In this document: piece by piece, positions 42,244 to 55,441 of the stretch | How the letters are laid out: every line of letters begins with the position of its first letter | How positions within the stretch are numbered: position 1 is the first letter of the stretch | DNA from: Bombus terrestris | Lineage: Eukaryota; Arthropoda; Insecta; Hymenoptera; Apidae | DNA: 64,000 bases | Reading direction: 5' to 3' | Assembly (NCBI RefSeq): GCF_910591885.1 | Contig: NW_025963557.1 | Coordinates: 2,480,001-2,544,000 of the forward strand | The notes under the pieces: model-generated | The model's database searches: none | What the model was told of the DNA's origin: nothing | The model's input: the letters and a program-made list of their open reading frames with translations, nothing else | Made by a program: the position numbers and the translations under genes

Positions 42244-44613
42244 TAGTGTTACGTTATAACGTATGACGTCGTGTAGTATTACGTTATAACGTATGACGTT
42301 ATGTATTATTACGATATAACGTAATACGTTATGCAGAATTGGGTTATAACGTATGACGTCATGTAGTTTTGCGTTATAACGTATGACTTTACGTAGCTTT
42401 ACGTTATAACGTATGATGTTATGGAGTATTACGTTATAACGTATGACGTCATGTGGTAATACTTTATTACGAATAACGTTATATTGTGTTACTTTATGAC
42501 GTATGACGTCCTGTAGTATTAGGTTACAACGTATGACGTTATGGAGCATTACGTTATAACATATGAGGTCATGTGGTATTACATTAGTACGAATATCGTA
42601 ATATTGTGTTACCTTATGGCGTATGACGTCATGTAGTATTACTTTGTGACGTATGACCGTTTGTAGTATTACGTTATACCGTATAACGTTATATAGTGTT
42701 ACGTTATAAAGTATGACGTCGTGTAGTATTACGTTATAACGAAGGACGTTATGTATTATTACGATATAACGTATGACGTCATGTAGTATTACGTTATAAC
42801 GTATGACGTCATGTAGTATTACGATATAACGTACAACGTTATGTCGTATTACGTTATAACGTATCATGTCATGTAGTATTACGTTATAACGTATGACGCT
42901 ATGGAGTATTACGTTATAACGTATGAGGTCATGTGGTATTACGTTATTACGAATAACGTTATATTGTGTTACTTTATGACGTATGACGTCATGTAGTATT
43001 AGGTTACAACGTATGACGTTATGTATTATTACGATATAACGTATGACGTTATGCAGTATTAGGTTATAACGTATGACGTCATGTAGTTTTGCGTTATAAC
43101 TTATGACGTTATGTAGTATTACGATACAACGTATGACGTCATGTGGTGTTACGTTATTGCGAATAACGTAATATTGTGTTACTTTATGACGTATGACGTC
43201 ATGTAGTATTACGTTATAACGTATGACGGTATGTAGTATTACGTTATTCCGTATAACGTTATATAGTGTTACTTTATGAAGTGTGACGTTATGTTGTATT
43301 ACGTTATAGCGTATGACGTTATGGAGCATTACGTTATAACGTATGAGGTCATGTGGTATTACATTAGTACGAATATCGTAATATTGTGTTACTTTATGAC
43401 GTATGACGTCATGTAGTGTTACTTTATGACGTATGACGGTATGTAGTATTACGTTATTCCGTATAACGTTATATAGTGTTACGTTATAAAGTATGACGTC
43501 GTGTAGTATTACGTTATAACGTATGACTTTATGGAGTATTACGTTATAACGTATGATGTCATGTGGTATTACGTTATTACGAATATCGTAATATTGTGTT
43601 TCTTTATGACGTATGACGTCATGTAGTATTACTTTGTGACGTATGACGTCATGTAGTATTACTTTATGACGTATGACGACATGTAGTATTAGGTTACAAC
43701 GTATGACGTTATGTATTATTACGATATAACGTATGACGTCATGTAGTATAAGGTTATAACGTATGACGTCATGTAGTTTTGCGTTATAACGTATGACGTT
43801 ATGTAGTATTACGATATAACGTATGACGTCATGTAGTATTACGTTATAACGTATGACGTGATGTGGTATTACGTTATTACGAATAACGTTATATTGTGTT
43901 ACTTTATAACGTATGACGTCATGTAGTATTACGTTATTCCGTATAACGTTATATAGTGTTACGTTATAAAGTATGACGTCATGTAGTATTACGTTATAAC
44001 GTATGACGTGATGTGGTATTACGTTATTACGAATAACGTTATATTGTGTTACTTTATAACGTATGACGTCATGTAGTATTACGTTATAACGTATGGCGTT
44101 ATGTAGTATTACGATATAACGTATGACGTCATGTGGTATTACGTTATTGCGAATAACGTTATATTGTGTTACTTTATGACGTATGGCGTCATGTAGTATT
44201 ACGTTATAACGTATGACGGTATGTAGTGTTAGGTTATTGCGAATAGTGTTATATTGTGTTACTTTATGACGTATGACGTCATGTAGTATTACGTTATAAC
44301 GTATGACGGTATGTAGTATTACGTTATTCCGTATAACGTTATATCGTGTTACTTTATGACGTATGACGTCATGTAGTATTAGGTTACAACGTATGACGTT
44401 ATGTATTATTACGATATAACGTATGACGTTATGTATTATTACGATATAACGTATGACTTTATGTAGTATTACGATATAACGTATGACGTCATGTGGTGTT
44501 ACGTTATTGCGAATAACGTTATATAGTGTTACTTTAAGAAGTATGACGTTATGTTGTATTACCTTATAGCGTATGACGTCATGTGGTATTACGTTATTAC
44601 GAATAGCGTTATA

Positions 44614-44747
44614 TTGTGTTACTTTATGTAGTATGACTTATGTAGTATGACGTGATGAAACATTTGTTTATAATGTATGACGTTATGTAGCATTACGGTA
44701 TTACGAATAACGTTGTACTGTGTTACTTTATAACGTATGACGTTATG
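44614..44747. repeat. Irregular module, subtype 3, second copy
   Basis: Copy of the module at 28,314 with one private change: the first divergent monomer starts AAACATTTG where the others start TAACATTTG. Monomer starts move from 4 to 18 modulo 30. It is 2,504 bp from the subtype 2 module, 210 bp less than in block 1. Confidence 0.93.
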
Positions 44748-46727
44748 TAGTGTTACGTTATAACGTATGACGTCGTGTAGTATTACGTTATAACGTATGA
44801 CGTTATGTATTATTACGATATAACGTAATACGTTATGCAGAATTGGGTTATAACGTATGACGTCATGTAGTTTTGCGTTATAACGTATGACTTTACGTAG
44901 TTTTACGTTATAACGTATGATGTTATGGAGTATTACGTTATAACGTATGACGTCATGTGGTAATACTTTATTACGAATAACGTTATATTGTGTTACTTTA
45001 TGACGTATGACGTCATGTAGTATTACGTTTTAACGTATGACGGTATGTAGCATTGCGTTATTCCGTATAACGTTATATCGTGTTACTTTCTGATGTATGA
45101 CGTCATGTAGTATTACGTTATAGCGTATGACGTTATGGAGCATTACGTTATAACGTGTGAGGTCATGTGGTATTACATTAGTACGAATATCGTAATATTG
45201 TGTTACTTTATGACGTACGACGTCATGTAGTATTACTTTATGACGTATGACGTCATGTGGCATTACGTTATTGCGAATAACGTTATATTGTGTTACTTTA
45301 TGACGTATGACGTCATGTAGTATTACGTTTTAACGTATGACGGTATGTAGCATTGCGTTATTCCGTATAACGTTATATCGTGTTACTTTATGACGTATGA
45401 CGTCATGTAGTATTACTTCATGACGTACGACGTCATGTAGTATTAGGTTATAACGTATGACGGTATGTAGTATTACGTTATTCCGTATAACGTTATATCG
45501 TGTTACTTTCTGATGTATGACGTCATGTAGTATTACGTTATAGCGTATGACGTTATGGAGCATTACGTTATAACGTGTGAGGTCATGTGGTATTACATTA
45601 GTACGAATATCGTAATATTGTGTTACTTTATGACGTACGACGTCATGTAGTATTACTTTATGACGTATGACGTCATGTGGCATTACGTTATTGCGAATAA
45701 CGTTATATTGTGTTACTTTATGACGTATGACGTCATGTAGTATTACGTTATAACGTATGACGGTATGTAGTATTACGTTATTCCGTATAACGTTATATCG
45801 TGTTACTTTATGACGTATGACGTCATGTAGTATTACTTTATGACGTACGACGTCATGTAGTATTAGGTTACAACGTATGACGTTATGTATTATTACGATA
45901 TAACGTATGCCGTCATGTAGCATTACGTTATAACATATGACGTCATGTAGTATTACGATATAACGTACAACGTTATATAGAATTACGATATAACGCACAA
46001 CGTTATGTCGTATTACGTTATAACGTATCATGTCATGTAGCATTACGTTATAACGTATGACTTTATGGAGTATTACGTTATAACGTATGATGTCATGTGC
46101 TATTACGTTATTACGAATATCGTAATATTGTGTTACTTTATGACGTATGACGTCATGTAGTATTACTTTATGACGTATGACGTCATGTAGTATTAGGTTA
46201 CAACGTATGACGTTATGTATTATTACGATATAACGTATGACGTCATGTAGTACTACGTTATAACGTATGACGTCATGTAGTATTACGTTATTCCGAATAT
46301 CGCAATATTGTGATCCTTTATGACGTATGACGCCATGTAGTATTACTTTATTACGTATGACGTCGTGTAGTATTAGATTACAACGTATGACGTTATGTAT
46401 TATTACGATATAACGTATGACGTCATGTAGTATTAGGTTACAACGTATGACGTTATGTATTATTACGATATAACGTATGACGTCATGTAGTATTAGGTTA
46501 CAACGTATGACGTTATGTATTATTACGATATAACGTAATACGTTATGCAGAATTGGGTTATAACGTATGACGTCATGTAGTTTTGCGTTATAACGTATGA
46601 CTTTACGTAGTTTTACGTTATAACGTATGATGTTATGGAGTATTACGTTATAACGTATGACGTCATGTGGTAATACTTTATTACGAATAACGTTATATTG
46701 TGTTACTTTATGACGTATGACGTCATG

Positions 46728-46877
46728 TAGTATTACTTTATGACGTATGACGTCATGTAGTATTACTTTATGACGTATGACGTCATGTAGTATTACTTTA
46801 TGACGTATGACGTCATGTAGTATTACTTTATGACGTATGACGTCATGTAGTATTACTTTATGACGTATGACGTCATG
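46728..46877. repeat. Run of five identical monomers
   Basis: Five TAGTATTACT-type units without a difference; the equivalent run in the next block is 52,832-52,981 and also has five. Confidence 0.88.
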
Positions 46878-49800
46878 TAGTATTAGGTTACAACGTATGA
46901 CGTTATTCATTATTACGATATAACGTATGACGTTATGCAGTATTAGGTTATAACGTATGACGTCATGTTGTTTTGCGTTATAACTTATGATGTTATGTAG
47001 TATTACGATACAACGTATGACGTCATGTGGTGTTACGTTATTGCGAATAACGTTATATTGTGTTACTTTATGACGTATGACGTCATGTAGTATTACGTTA
47101 TAACGTATGACGGTATGTAGTATTACGTTATTCCGTATAACGTTATATAGTGTTACTTTATGATGTATGACGTTATGTTGTATTACGTTATAGCGTATGA
47201 CGTTATGGAGCATTACGTTATAACATATGAGGTCATGTGGTATTACATTAGTACGAATATCGTAATATTGTGTTACTTTATGGCGTATGACGTCATGTAG
47301 TATTACGTTATAACGTAGGACGTTATGTATTATTACGATATAACGTATGACGTTATATCGTGTTACTTTATGACGTATGACGTCATGTAGTATTACGATA
47401 TAACGTACAACGTTATGTCGTATTACGTTATAACATATCATGTCATGTAGTATTACGTTATAACGTATGACGTTATGTAGTATTACGTTATAACGTATGA
47501 CGGCATGTAGTATTACGTTATTCCGTATAACGTTATACAGTGTTACTTTATGAAGTATGACATTATGTTGTATTACTTTATAACGTATGACGTTATGGAG
47601 TATTACGTTATAACGTGTGAGGTCATGTGGTATTACATTATTACGAATATCGTAATATTGTGTTACTTTATGACGTACGACGTCATGTAGTATTACTTTA
47701 TGACGTATGACGTCATGTAGTATTAGGTTACAACGTATGACGTTATGTATTATTACGATGTAACGTATGACGTCATGTAGTATTACGTTATAACGTATCA
47801 TGTCATGTAGTATTACGTCATAACGTATGCCGTCATGTAGTATTACGTTATAACGTATGACGGTATGTAGTATTACGTTATTCCGTATAACGTTATATAG
47901 TGTTACTTTATGATGTATGACGTTATGTTGTATTACGTTATAGCGTATGACGTTATGGAGCATTACGTTATAACGTATGAGGTCATGTGGTATTACATTA
48001 GTACGAATATCGTAATATTGTGTTACTTTATGACGTATGACGTCATGTAGTATTACTTTATGACGTATGACGTCATGTAGTATTAGGTTAGAACGTATGA
48101 CGTTATGTAGTATTACGATATAACGTATGACGTTATGTAGTATTACGATATAACGTATGACGTTATGTAGTATTACGATATAACGTATGACGTTATGTAG
48201 TATTACGATATAACGTATGACGTCATGTGGTGTTACGTAATTGCGAATAACGTTATATTGTGTTACTTTATGACGTATGACGTCATGTAGTATTTGGTTA
48301 CAACGTATGACGTTATGTATTATTACGATATAACGTATGACGTCGTGTAGTATTACGTTACAACGTATGACGTTATGTATTATTACGATATAACGTAATA
48401 CGTTATGCAGAATTGGGTTATAACGTATGACGTTACGTAGTATTACGTTATAACGTATGATGTTATGGAGTATTACGTTATAACGTATGACGTCATGTGG
48501 TAATACTTTATTACGAATAACGTTATATTGTGTTACTTTATGACGTATGACGACATGTAGTATTAGGTTACAACGTATGACGTTATGTATTATTACGATA
48601 TAACGTATGACGTTATGCAGTATAAGGATATAACGTATGACGTCATGTAGTTTTGCGTTATAACGTATGACGTTATGTAGTATTACGATATAACGTATGA
48701 CGTTATGTAGTATTACGATATAACGTATGACGTCGTGTAGTATTACGTTACAACGTATGACGTTATGTATTATTACGATATAACGTAATACGTTATGCAG
48801 AATTGGGTTATAACGTTTGACGTTACGTAGTATTACGTTATAACGTACGATGTTATGGAGTTTTACGTTATAACGTATGACGTCATGTGGTAATACTTTA
48901 TTACGAATAACGTTATATTGTGTTACTTTATGACGTATGACGACATGTAGTATTAGGTTACAACGTATGACGTTATGTATTATTACGATATAACGTATGA
49001 CGTTATGCAGTATAAGGTTATAACGTATGACGTCATGTAGTTTTGCGTTATAACTTATGACGTTATGTAGTATTACGATACAACGTATGACGTCATGTGG
49101 TGTTACGTTATTGCGAATAACGTAATATTGTGTTACTTTATGACGTATGACGTCATGTAGTATTACGTTATAACGTATGACGGTATGTAGTATTACGTTA
49201 TTCCGTATAACGTTATATAGTGTTACTTTATGAAGTGTGACGTTATGTTGTATTACGTTATAGCGTATGACGTTATGGAGCATTACGTTATAACGTATGA
49301 GGTCATGTGGTATTACATTAGTACGAATATCGTAATATTGTGTTACTTTATGACGTATGACGTCATGTAGTATTACTTTATGACGTATGACGGTATGTAG
49401 TATTACGTTATTCCGTATAACGTTATATAGTGTTACGTTATAAAGTATGACGTCGTGTAGTATTACGTTATAACGTATGACTTTATGGAGTATTACGTTA
49501 TAACGTATGATGTCATGTGGTATTACGTTATTACGAATATCGTAATATTGTGTTTCTTTATGACGTATGACGTCATGTAGTATTACTTTGTGACGTATGA
49601 CGTCATGTAGTATTACTTTATGACGTATGACGACATGTAGTATTAGGTTACAACGTATGACGTTATGTATTATTACGATATAACGTATGACGTCATGTAG
49701 TATAAGGTTATAACGTATGACGTCATGTAGTTTTGCGTTATAACGTATGACGTTATGTAGTATTACGATATAACGTATGACGTCATGTAGTATTACGTTA

Positions 49801-50567
49801 TAACGTATGACGTGATGTGGTATTACGTTATTACGAATAACGTTATATTGTGTTACTTTATAACGTATGACGTCATGTAGTATTACGTTATTCCGTATAA
49901 CGTTATATAGTGTTACGTTATAAAGTATGACGTCATGTAGTATTACGTTATAACGTATGACGTGATGTGGTATTACGTTATTACGAATAACGTTATATTG
50001 TGTTACTTTATAACGTATGACGTCATGTAGTATTACGTTATAACGTATGGCGTTATGTAGTATTACGATATAACGTATGACGTCATGTGGTATTACGTTA
50101 TTGCGAATAACGTTATATTGTGTTACTTTATGACGTATGGCGTCATGTAGTATTACGTTATAACGTATGACGGTATGTAGTGTTAGGTTATTGCGAATAG
50201 TGTTATATTGTGTTACTTTATGACGTATGACGTCATGTAGTATTACGTTATAACGTATGACGGTATGTAGTATTACGTTATTCCGTATAACGTTATATCG
50301 TGTTACTTTATGACGTATGACGTCATGTAGTATTAGGTTACAACGTATGACGTTATGTATTATTACGATATAACGTATGACGTTATGTATTATTACGATA
50401 TAACGTATGACTTTATGTAGTATTACGATATAACGTATGACGTCATGTGGTGTTACGTTATTGCGAATAACGTTATATAGTGTTACTTTAAGAAGTATGA
50501 CGTTATGTTGTATTACCTTATAGCGTATGACGTCATGTGGTATTACGTTATTACGAATAGCGTTATA

Positions 50568-50701
50568 TTGTGTTACTTTATGTAGTATGACTTATGTAGT
50601 ATGACGTGATGTAACATTTGTTTATAATGTATGACGTTATGTAGCATTACGGTATTACGAATAACGTTGTACTGTGTTACTTTATAACGTATGACGTTAT
50701 G
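50568..50701. repeat. Irregular module, subtype 3, third copy
   Basis: Copy of the modules at 28,314 and 44,614, 5,954 bp after the latter. It has TAACATTTG and so lacks the private base of 44,614. Monomer starts move from 18 to 2 modulo 30. Confidence 0.93.
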
Positions 50702-50971
50702 TAGTGTTACGTTATAACGTATGACGTCGTGTAGTATTACGTTATAACGTATGACGTTATGTATTATTACGATATAACGTAATACGTTATGCAGAATTGG
50801 GTTATAACGTATGACGTCATGTAGTTTTGCGTTATAACGTATGACTTTACGTAGTTTTACGTTATAACGTATGATGTTATGGAGTATTACGTTATAACGT
50901 ATGACGTCATGTGGTAATACTTTATTACGAATAACGTTATATTGTGTTACTTTATGACGTATGACGTCATG

Positions 50972-51391
50972 TAGTATTACGTTTTAACGTATGACGGTAT
51001 GTAGCATTGCGTTATTCCGTATAACGTTATATCGTGTTACTTTATGACGTATGACGTCATGTAGTATTACTTCATGACGTACGACGTCATGTAGTATTAG
51101 GTTATAACGTATGACGGTATGTAGTATTACGTTATTCCGTATAACGTTATATCGTGTTACTTTCTGATGTATGACGTCATGTAGTATTACGTTATAGCGT
51201 ATGACGTTATGGAGCATTACGTTATAACGTGTGAGGTCATGTGGTATTACATTAGTACGAATATCGTAATATTGTGTTACTTTATGACGTACGACGTCAT
51301 GTAGTATTACTTTATGACGTATGACGTCATGTGGCATTACGTTATTGCGAATAACGTTATATTGTGTTACTTTATGACGTATGACGTCATG
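50972..51391. repeat. 420-bp tandem duplication, left copy
   Basis: Fourteen monomers starting at a GTTTTAACG unit are repeated immediately to the right (51,392-51,811). I saw only two differences between the copies: TACGACGTC against TATGACGTC near 51,291/51,711, and TTTATGACG against TTTATAACG near 51,315/51,735. This is one of the youngest looking events in the window. Confidence 0.9.
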
Positions 51392-51811
51392 TAGTATTAC
51401 GTTTTAACGTATGACGGTATGTAGCATTGCGTTATTCCGTATAACGTTATATCGTGTTACTTTATGACGTATGACGTCATGTAGTATTACTTCATGACGT
51501 ACGACGTCATGTAGTATTAGGTTATAACGTATGACGGTATGTAGTATTACGTTATTCCGTATAACGTTATATCGTGTTACTTTCTGATGTATGACGTCAT
51601 GTAGTATTACGTTATAGCGTATGACGTTATGGAGCATTACGTTATAACGTGTGAGGTCATGTGGTATTACATTAGTACGAATATCGTAATATTGTGTTAC
51701 TTTATGACGTATGACGTCATGTAGTATTACTTTATAACGTATGACGTCATGTGGCATTACGTTATTGCGAATAACGTTATATTGTGTTACTTTATGACGT
51801 ATGACGTCATG
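51392..51811. repeat. 420-bp tandem duplication, right copy
   Basis: Right copy of the 14-monomer unit. The matching place in block 3 (45,018 and 45,318) has copies spaced 300 bp, so the number of monomers between the marked units has changed by four. Confidence 0.9.
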
Positions 51812-52831
51812 TAGTATTACGTTATAACGTATGACGGTATGTAGTATTACGTTATTCCGTATAACGTTATATCGTGTTACTTTATGACGTATGACGTCAT
51901 GTAGTATTACTTTATGACGTACGACGTCATGTAGTATTAGGTTACAACGTATGACGTTATGTATTATTACGATATAACGTATGCCGTCATGTAGCATTAC
52001 GTTATAACATATGACGTCATGTAGTATTACGATATAACGTACAACGTTATATAGAATTACGATATAACGCACAACGTTATGTCGTATTACGTTATAACGT
52101 ATCATGTCATGTAGCATTACGTTATAACGTATGACTTTATGGAGTATTACGTTATAACGTATGATGTCATGTGCTATTACGTTATTACGAATATCGTAAT
52201 ATTGTGTTACTTTATGACGTATGACGTCATGTAGTATTACTTTATGACGTATGACGTCATGTAGTATTAGGTTACAACGTATGACGTTATGTATTATTAC
52301 GATATAACGTATGACGTCATGTAGTACTACGTTATAACGTATGACGTCATGTAGTATTACGTTATTCCGAATATCGCAATATTGTGATCCTTTATGACGT
52401 ATGACGCCATGTAGTATTACTTTATTACGTATGACGTCGTGTAGTATTAGATTACAACGTATGACGTTATGTATTATTACGATATAACGTATGACGTTAT
52501 GTATTATTACGATATAACGTATGACGTCATGTAGTATTAGGTTACAACGTATGACGTTATGTATTATTACGATATAACGTATGACGTCATGTAGTATTAG
52601 GTTACAACGTATGACGTTATGTATTATTACGATATAACGTAATACGTTATGCAGAATTGGGTTATAACGTATGACGTCATGTAGTTTTGCGTTATAACGT
52701 ATGACTTTACGTAGTTTTACGTTATAACGTATGATGTTATGGAGTATTACGTTATAACGTATGACGTCATGTGGTAATACTTTATTACGAATAACGTTAT
52801 ATTGTGTTACTTTATGACGTATGACGTCATG

Positions 52832-52981
52832 TAGTATTACTTTATGACGTATGACGTCATGTAGTATTACTTTATGACGTATGACGTCATGTAGTATTAC
52901 TTTATGACGTATGACGTCATGTAGTATTACTTTATGACGTATGACGTCATGTAGTATTACTTTATGACGTATGACGTCATG
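52832..52981. repeat. Run of five identical monomers
   Basis: Five TAGTATTACT-type units; followed, as in block 3, by a TAGTATTAGG monomer and by the rare ATTCATTATTACG junction. Confidence 0.88.
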
Positions 52982-53431
52982 TAGTATTAGGTTACAACGT
53001 ATGACGTTATTCATTATTACGATATAACGTATGACGTTATGCAGTATTAGGTTATAACGTATGACGTCATGTTGTTTTGCGTTATAACTTATGATGTTAT
53101 GTAGTATTACGATACAACGTATGACGTCATGTGGTGTTACGTTATTGCGAATAACGTTATATTGTGTTACTTTATGACGTATGACGTCATGTAGTATTAC
53201 GTTATAACGTATGACGGTATGTAGTATTACGTTATTCCGTATAACGTTATATAGTGTTACTTTATGATGTATGACGTTATGTTGTATTACGTTATAGCGT
53301 ATGACGTTATGGAGCATTACGTTATAACATATGAGGTCATGTGGTATTACATTAGTACGAATATCGTAATATTGTGTTACTTTATGGCGTATGACGTCAT
53401 GTAGTATTACGTTATAACGTAGGACGTTATG

Positions 53432-54421
53432 TAGTATTACTTTATGACGTATGACGTCATGTGGTATTACGTTATTGCGAATAACGTTATATTGTGTTAC
53501 TTTATGACGTATGACGTCATGTAGTATTACTTTATGACGTATGACGTCATGTAGTATTAGGTTACAACGTATGACGTTATGTATTATTACGATATAACGT
53601 ATGACGTTATGTATTATTACGATATAACGTATGACGTCATGTAGTATTACGTTATAACGTATGCCGTCATGTAGCATTACGTTATAACATATGACGTCAT
53701 GTAGTATTACGATATAACGTACAACGTTATATAGGATTACGATATAACGCACAATGTTATGTCGTATTACGTTATAACTTATCATGTCATGTAGCATTAC
53801 GTTATAACGTATGACTTTATGGAGTATTACGTTATAACGTATGATGTCATGTGGTATTACGTTATTACGAATATCGTAATATTGTGTTACTTTATGACGT
53901 ATGACGTCATGTAGTATTACTTCATGACGTATGACGTCATGTAGTATTACTTTATGACGTATGACGTCATGTAGTATTAGGTTACAACGTATGACGTTAT
54001 GTATTATTACGATATAACGTATGACGTTATGCAGTATTAGCTTATAACGTATGACGTCATGTAGTTTTGCGTTATAACTTATGACGTTATGTAGTATTGC
54101 GATACAACGTATGACGTCATGTGGTATTACGTTATTGCGAATAACGTTATATTGTGTTACTTTATGACGTATGACGTCATGTAGTATTACGTTATAACGT
54201 ATGACGGTATGTAGTATTACGTTATTCCGTATAACGTTATATAGTGTTACTTTATGATGTATGACGTTATGTTGTATTACGTTATAGCGTATGACGTTAT
54301 GGAGCATTACGTTATAACATATGAGGTCATGTGGTATTACATTAGTACGAATATCGTAATATTGTGTTACTTTATGGCGTATGACGTCATGTAGTATTAC
54401 GTTATAACGTAGGACGTTATG
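53432..54421. repeat. 990-bp segment inserted by unequal exchange
   Basis: The monomer with AACGTAGGACG occurs at 53,402 and again 990 bp later at 54,392, with about 330 bp before each also matching. Inside lies TAGTATTAGC (54,032), a marker that block 3 lacks but that is present at 15,959 and 30,518. The 33-monomer gain is therefore not a simple copy of its neighbour; it carries sequence of the type found in blocks 1 and 2. Confidence 0.75.
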
Positions 54422-54721
54422 TATTATTACGATATAACGTATGACGTTATATCGTGTTACTTTATGACGTATGACGTCATGTAGTATTACGATATAACGT
54501 ACAACGTTATGTCGTATTACGTTATAACATATCATGTCATGTAGTATTACGTTATAACGTATGACGTTATGTAGTATTACGTTATAACGTATGACGGCAT
54601 GTAGTATTACGTTATTCCGTATAACGTTATACAGTGTTACTTTATGAAGTATGACATTATGTTGTATTACTTTATAACGTATGACGTTATGGAGCATTAC
54701 GTTATAACGTATGAGGTCATG

Positions 54722-55441
54722 TGGTATTAGGTTACAACGTATGACGTTATGTATTATTACGATGTAACGTATGACGTCATGTAGTATTACGTTATAACGT
54801 ATCATGTCATGTAGTATTACGTCATAACGTATGCCGTCATGTAGTATTACGTTATAACGTATGACGGTATGTAGTATTACGTTATTCCGTATAACGTTAT
54901 ATAGTGTTACTTTATGATGTATGACGTTATGTTGTATTACGTTATAGCGTATGACGTTATGGAGCATTACGTTATAACGTATGAGGTCATGTGGTATTAC
55001 ATTAGTACGAATATCGTAATATTGTGTTACTTTATGACGTACGACGTCATGTAGTATTACTTTATGACGTATGACGTCATGTAGTATTAGGTTACAACGT
55101 ATGACGTTATGTATTATTACGATGTAACGTATGACGTCATGTAGTATTACGTTATAACGTATCATGTCATGTAGTATTACGTCATAACGTATGCCGTCAT
55201 GTAGTATTACGTTATAACGTATGACGGTATGTAGTATTACGTTATTCCGTATAACGTTATATAGTGTTACTTTATGATGTATGACGTTATGTTGTATTAC
55301 GTTATAGCGTATGACGTTATGGAGCATTACGTTATAACGTATGAGGTCATGTGGTATTACATTAGTACGAATATCGTAATATTGTGTTACTTTATGACGT
55401 ATGACGTCATGTAGTATTACTTTATGACGTATGACGTCATG
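54722..55441. repeat. 360-bp tandem duplication
   Basis: Twelve monomers at 54,722-55,081 are repeated at 55,082-55,441, and block 3 has a single copy near 47,708-48,067. The first monomer of the left copy is a chimera, TGGTATTAGG followed by TTACAACG: its head is of the TGGTATTACG type and its body of the TAGTATTAGG type. That fused monomer marks the exchange point. Confidence 0.88.

Larger units (their letters stand above)
28718..45017. repeat. Superrepeat block 2 (16,300 bp)
   Basis: Second copy of block 1 with the same order of landmarks: TTGTGATCCT (29,528), TAGTATTAGC (30,518), 29-bp unit (36,428), irregular modules (37,447; 42,110; 44,614) and TGCTTTACG unit (38,541). Relative to block 1 it gains a tandem duplication of about 1.5 kb at offset 2,220 (31,898 and 34,118), 390 bp near 39,080-39,470 and 180 bp at 39,671-39,850, and lacks 389 bp near 36.5-37.3 kb and 210 bp near 44,510. 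Either block may be the altered one at each site. Confidence 0.88.
45018..50971. repeat. Superrepeat block 3 (5,954 bp)
   Basis: The block begins at the GTTTTAACG monomer at 45,018; a second such monomer follows 300 bp later at 45,318, and the two stretches share their variant order except that the first lacks four monomers. It contains TTGTGATCCT at 46,308, a run of five identical monomers (46,728-46,877), a run of TAGTATTACGATATAACG monomers near 48,108-48,227, and a subtype 3 irregular module at 50,568. It is much shorter than blocks 1 and 2 because it contains only that one module. Confidence 0.83.
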
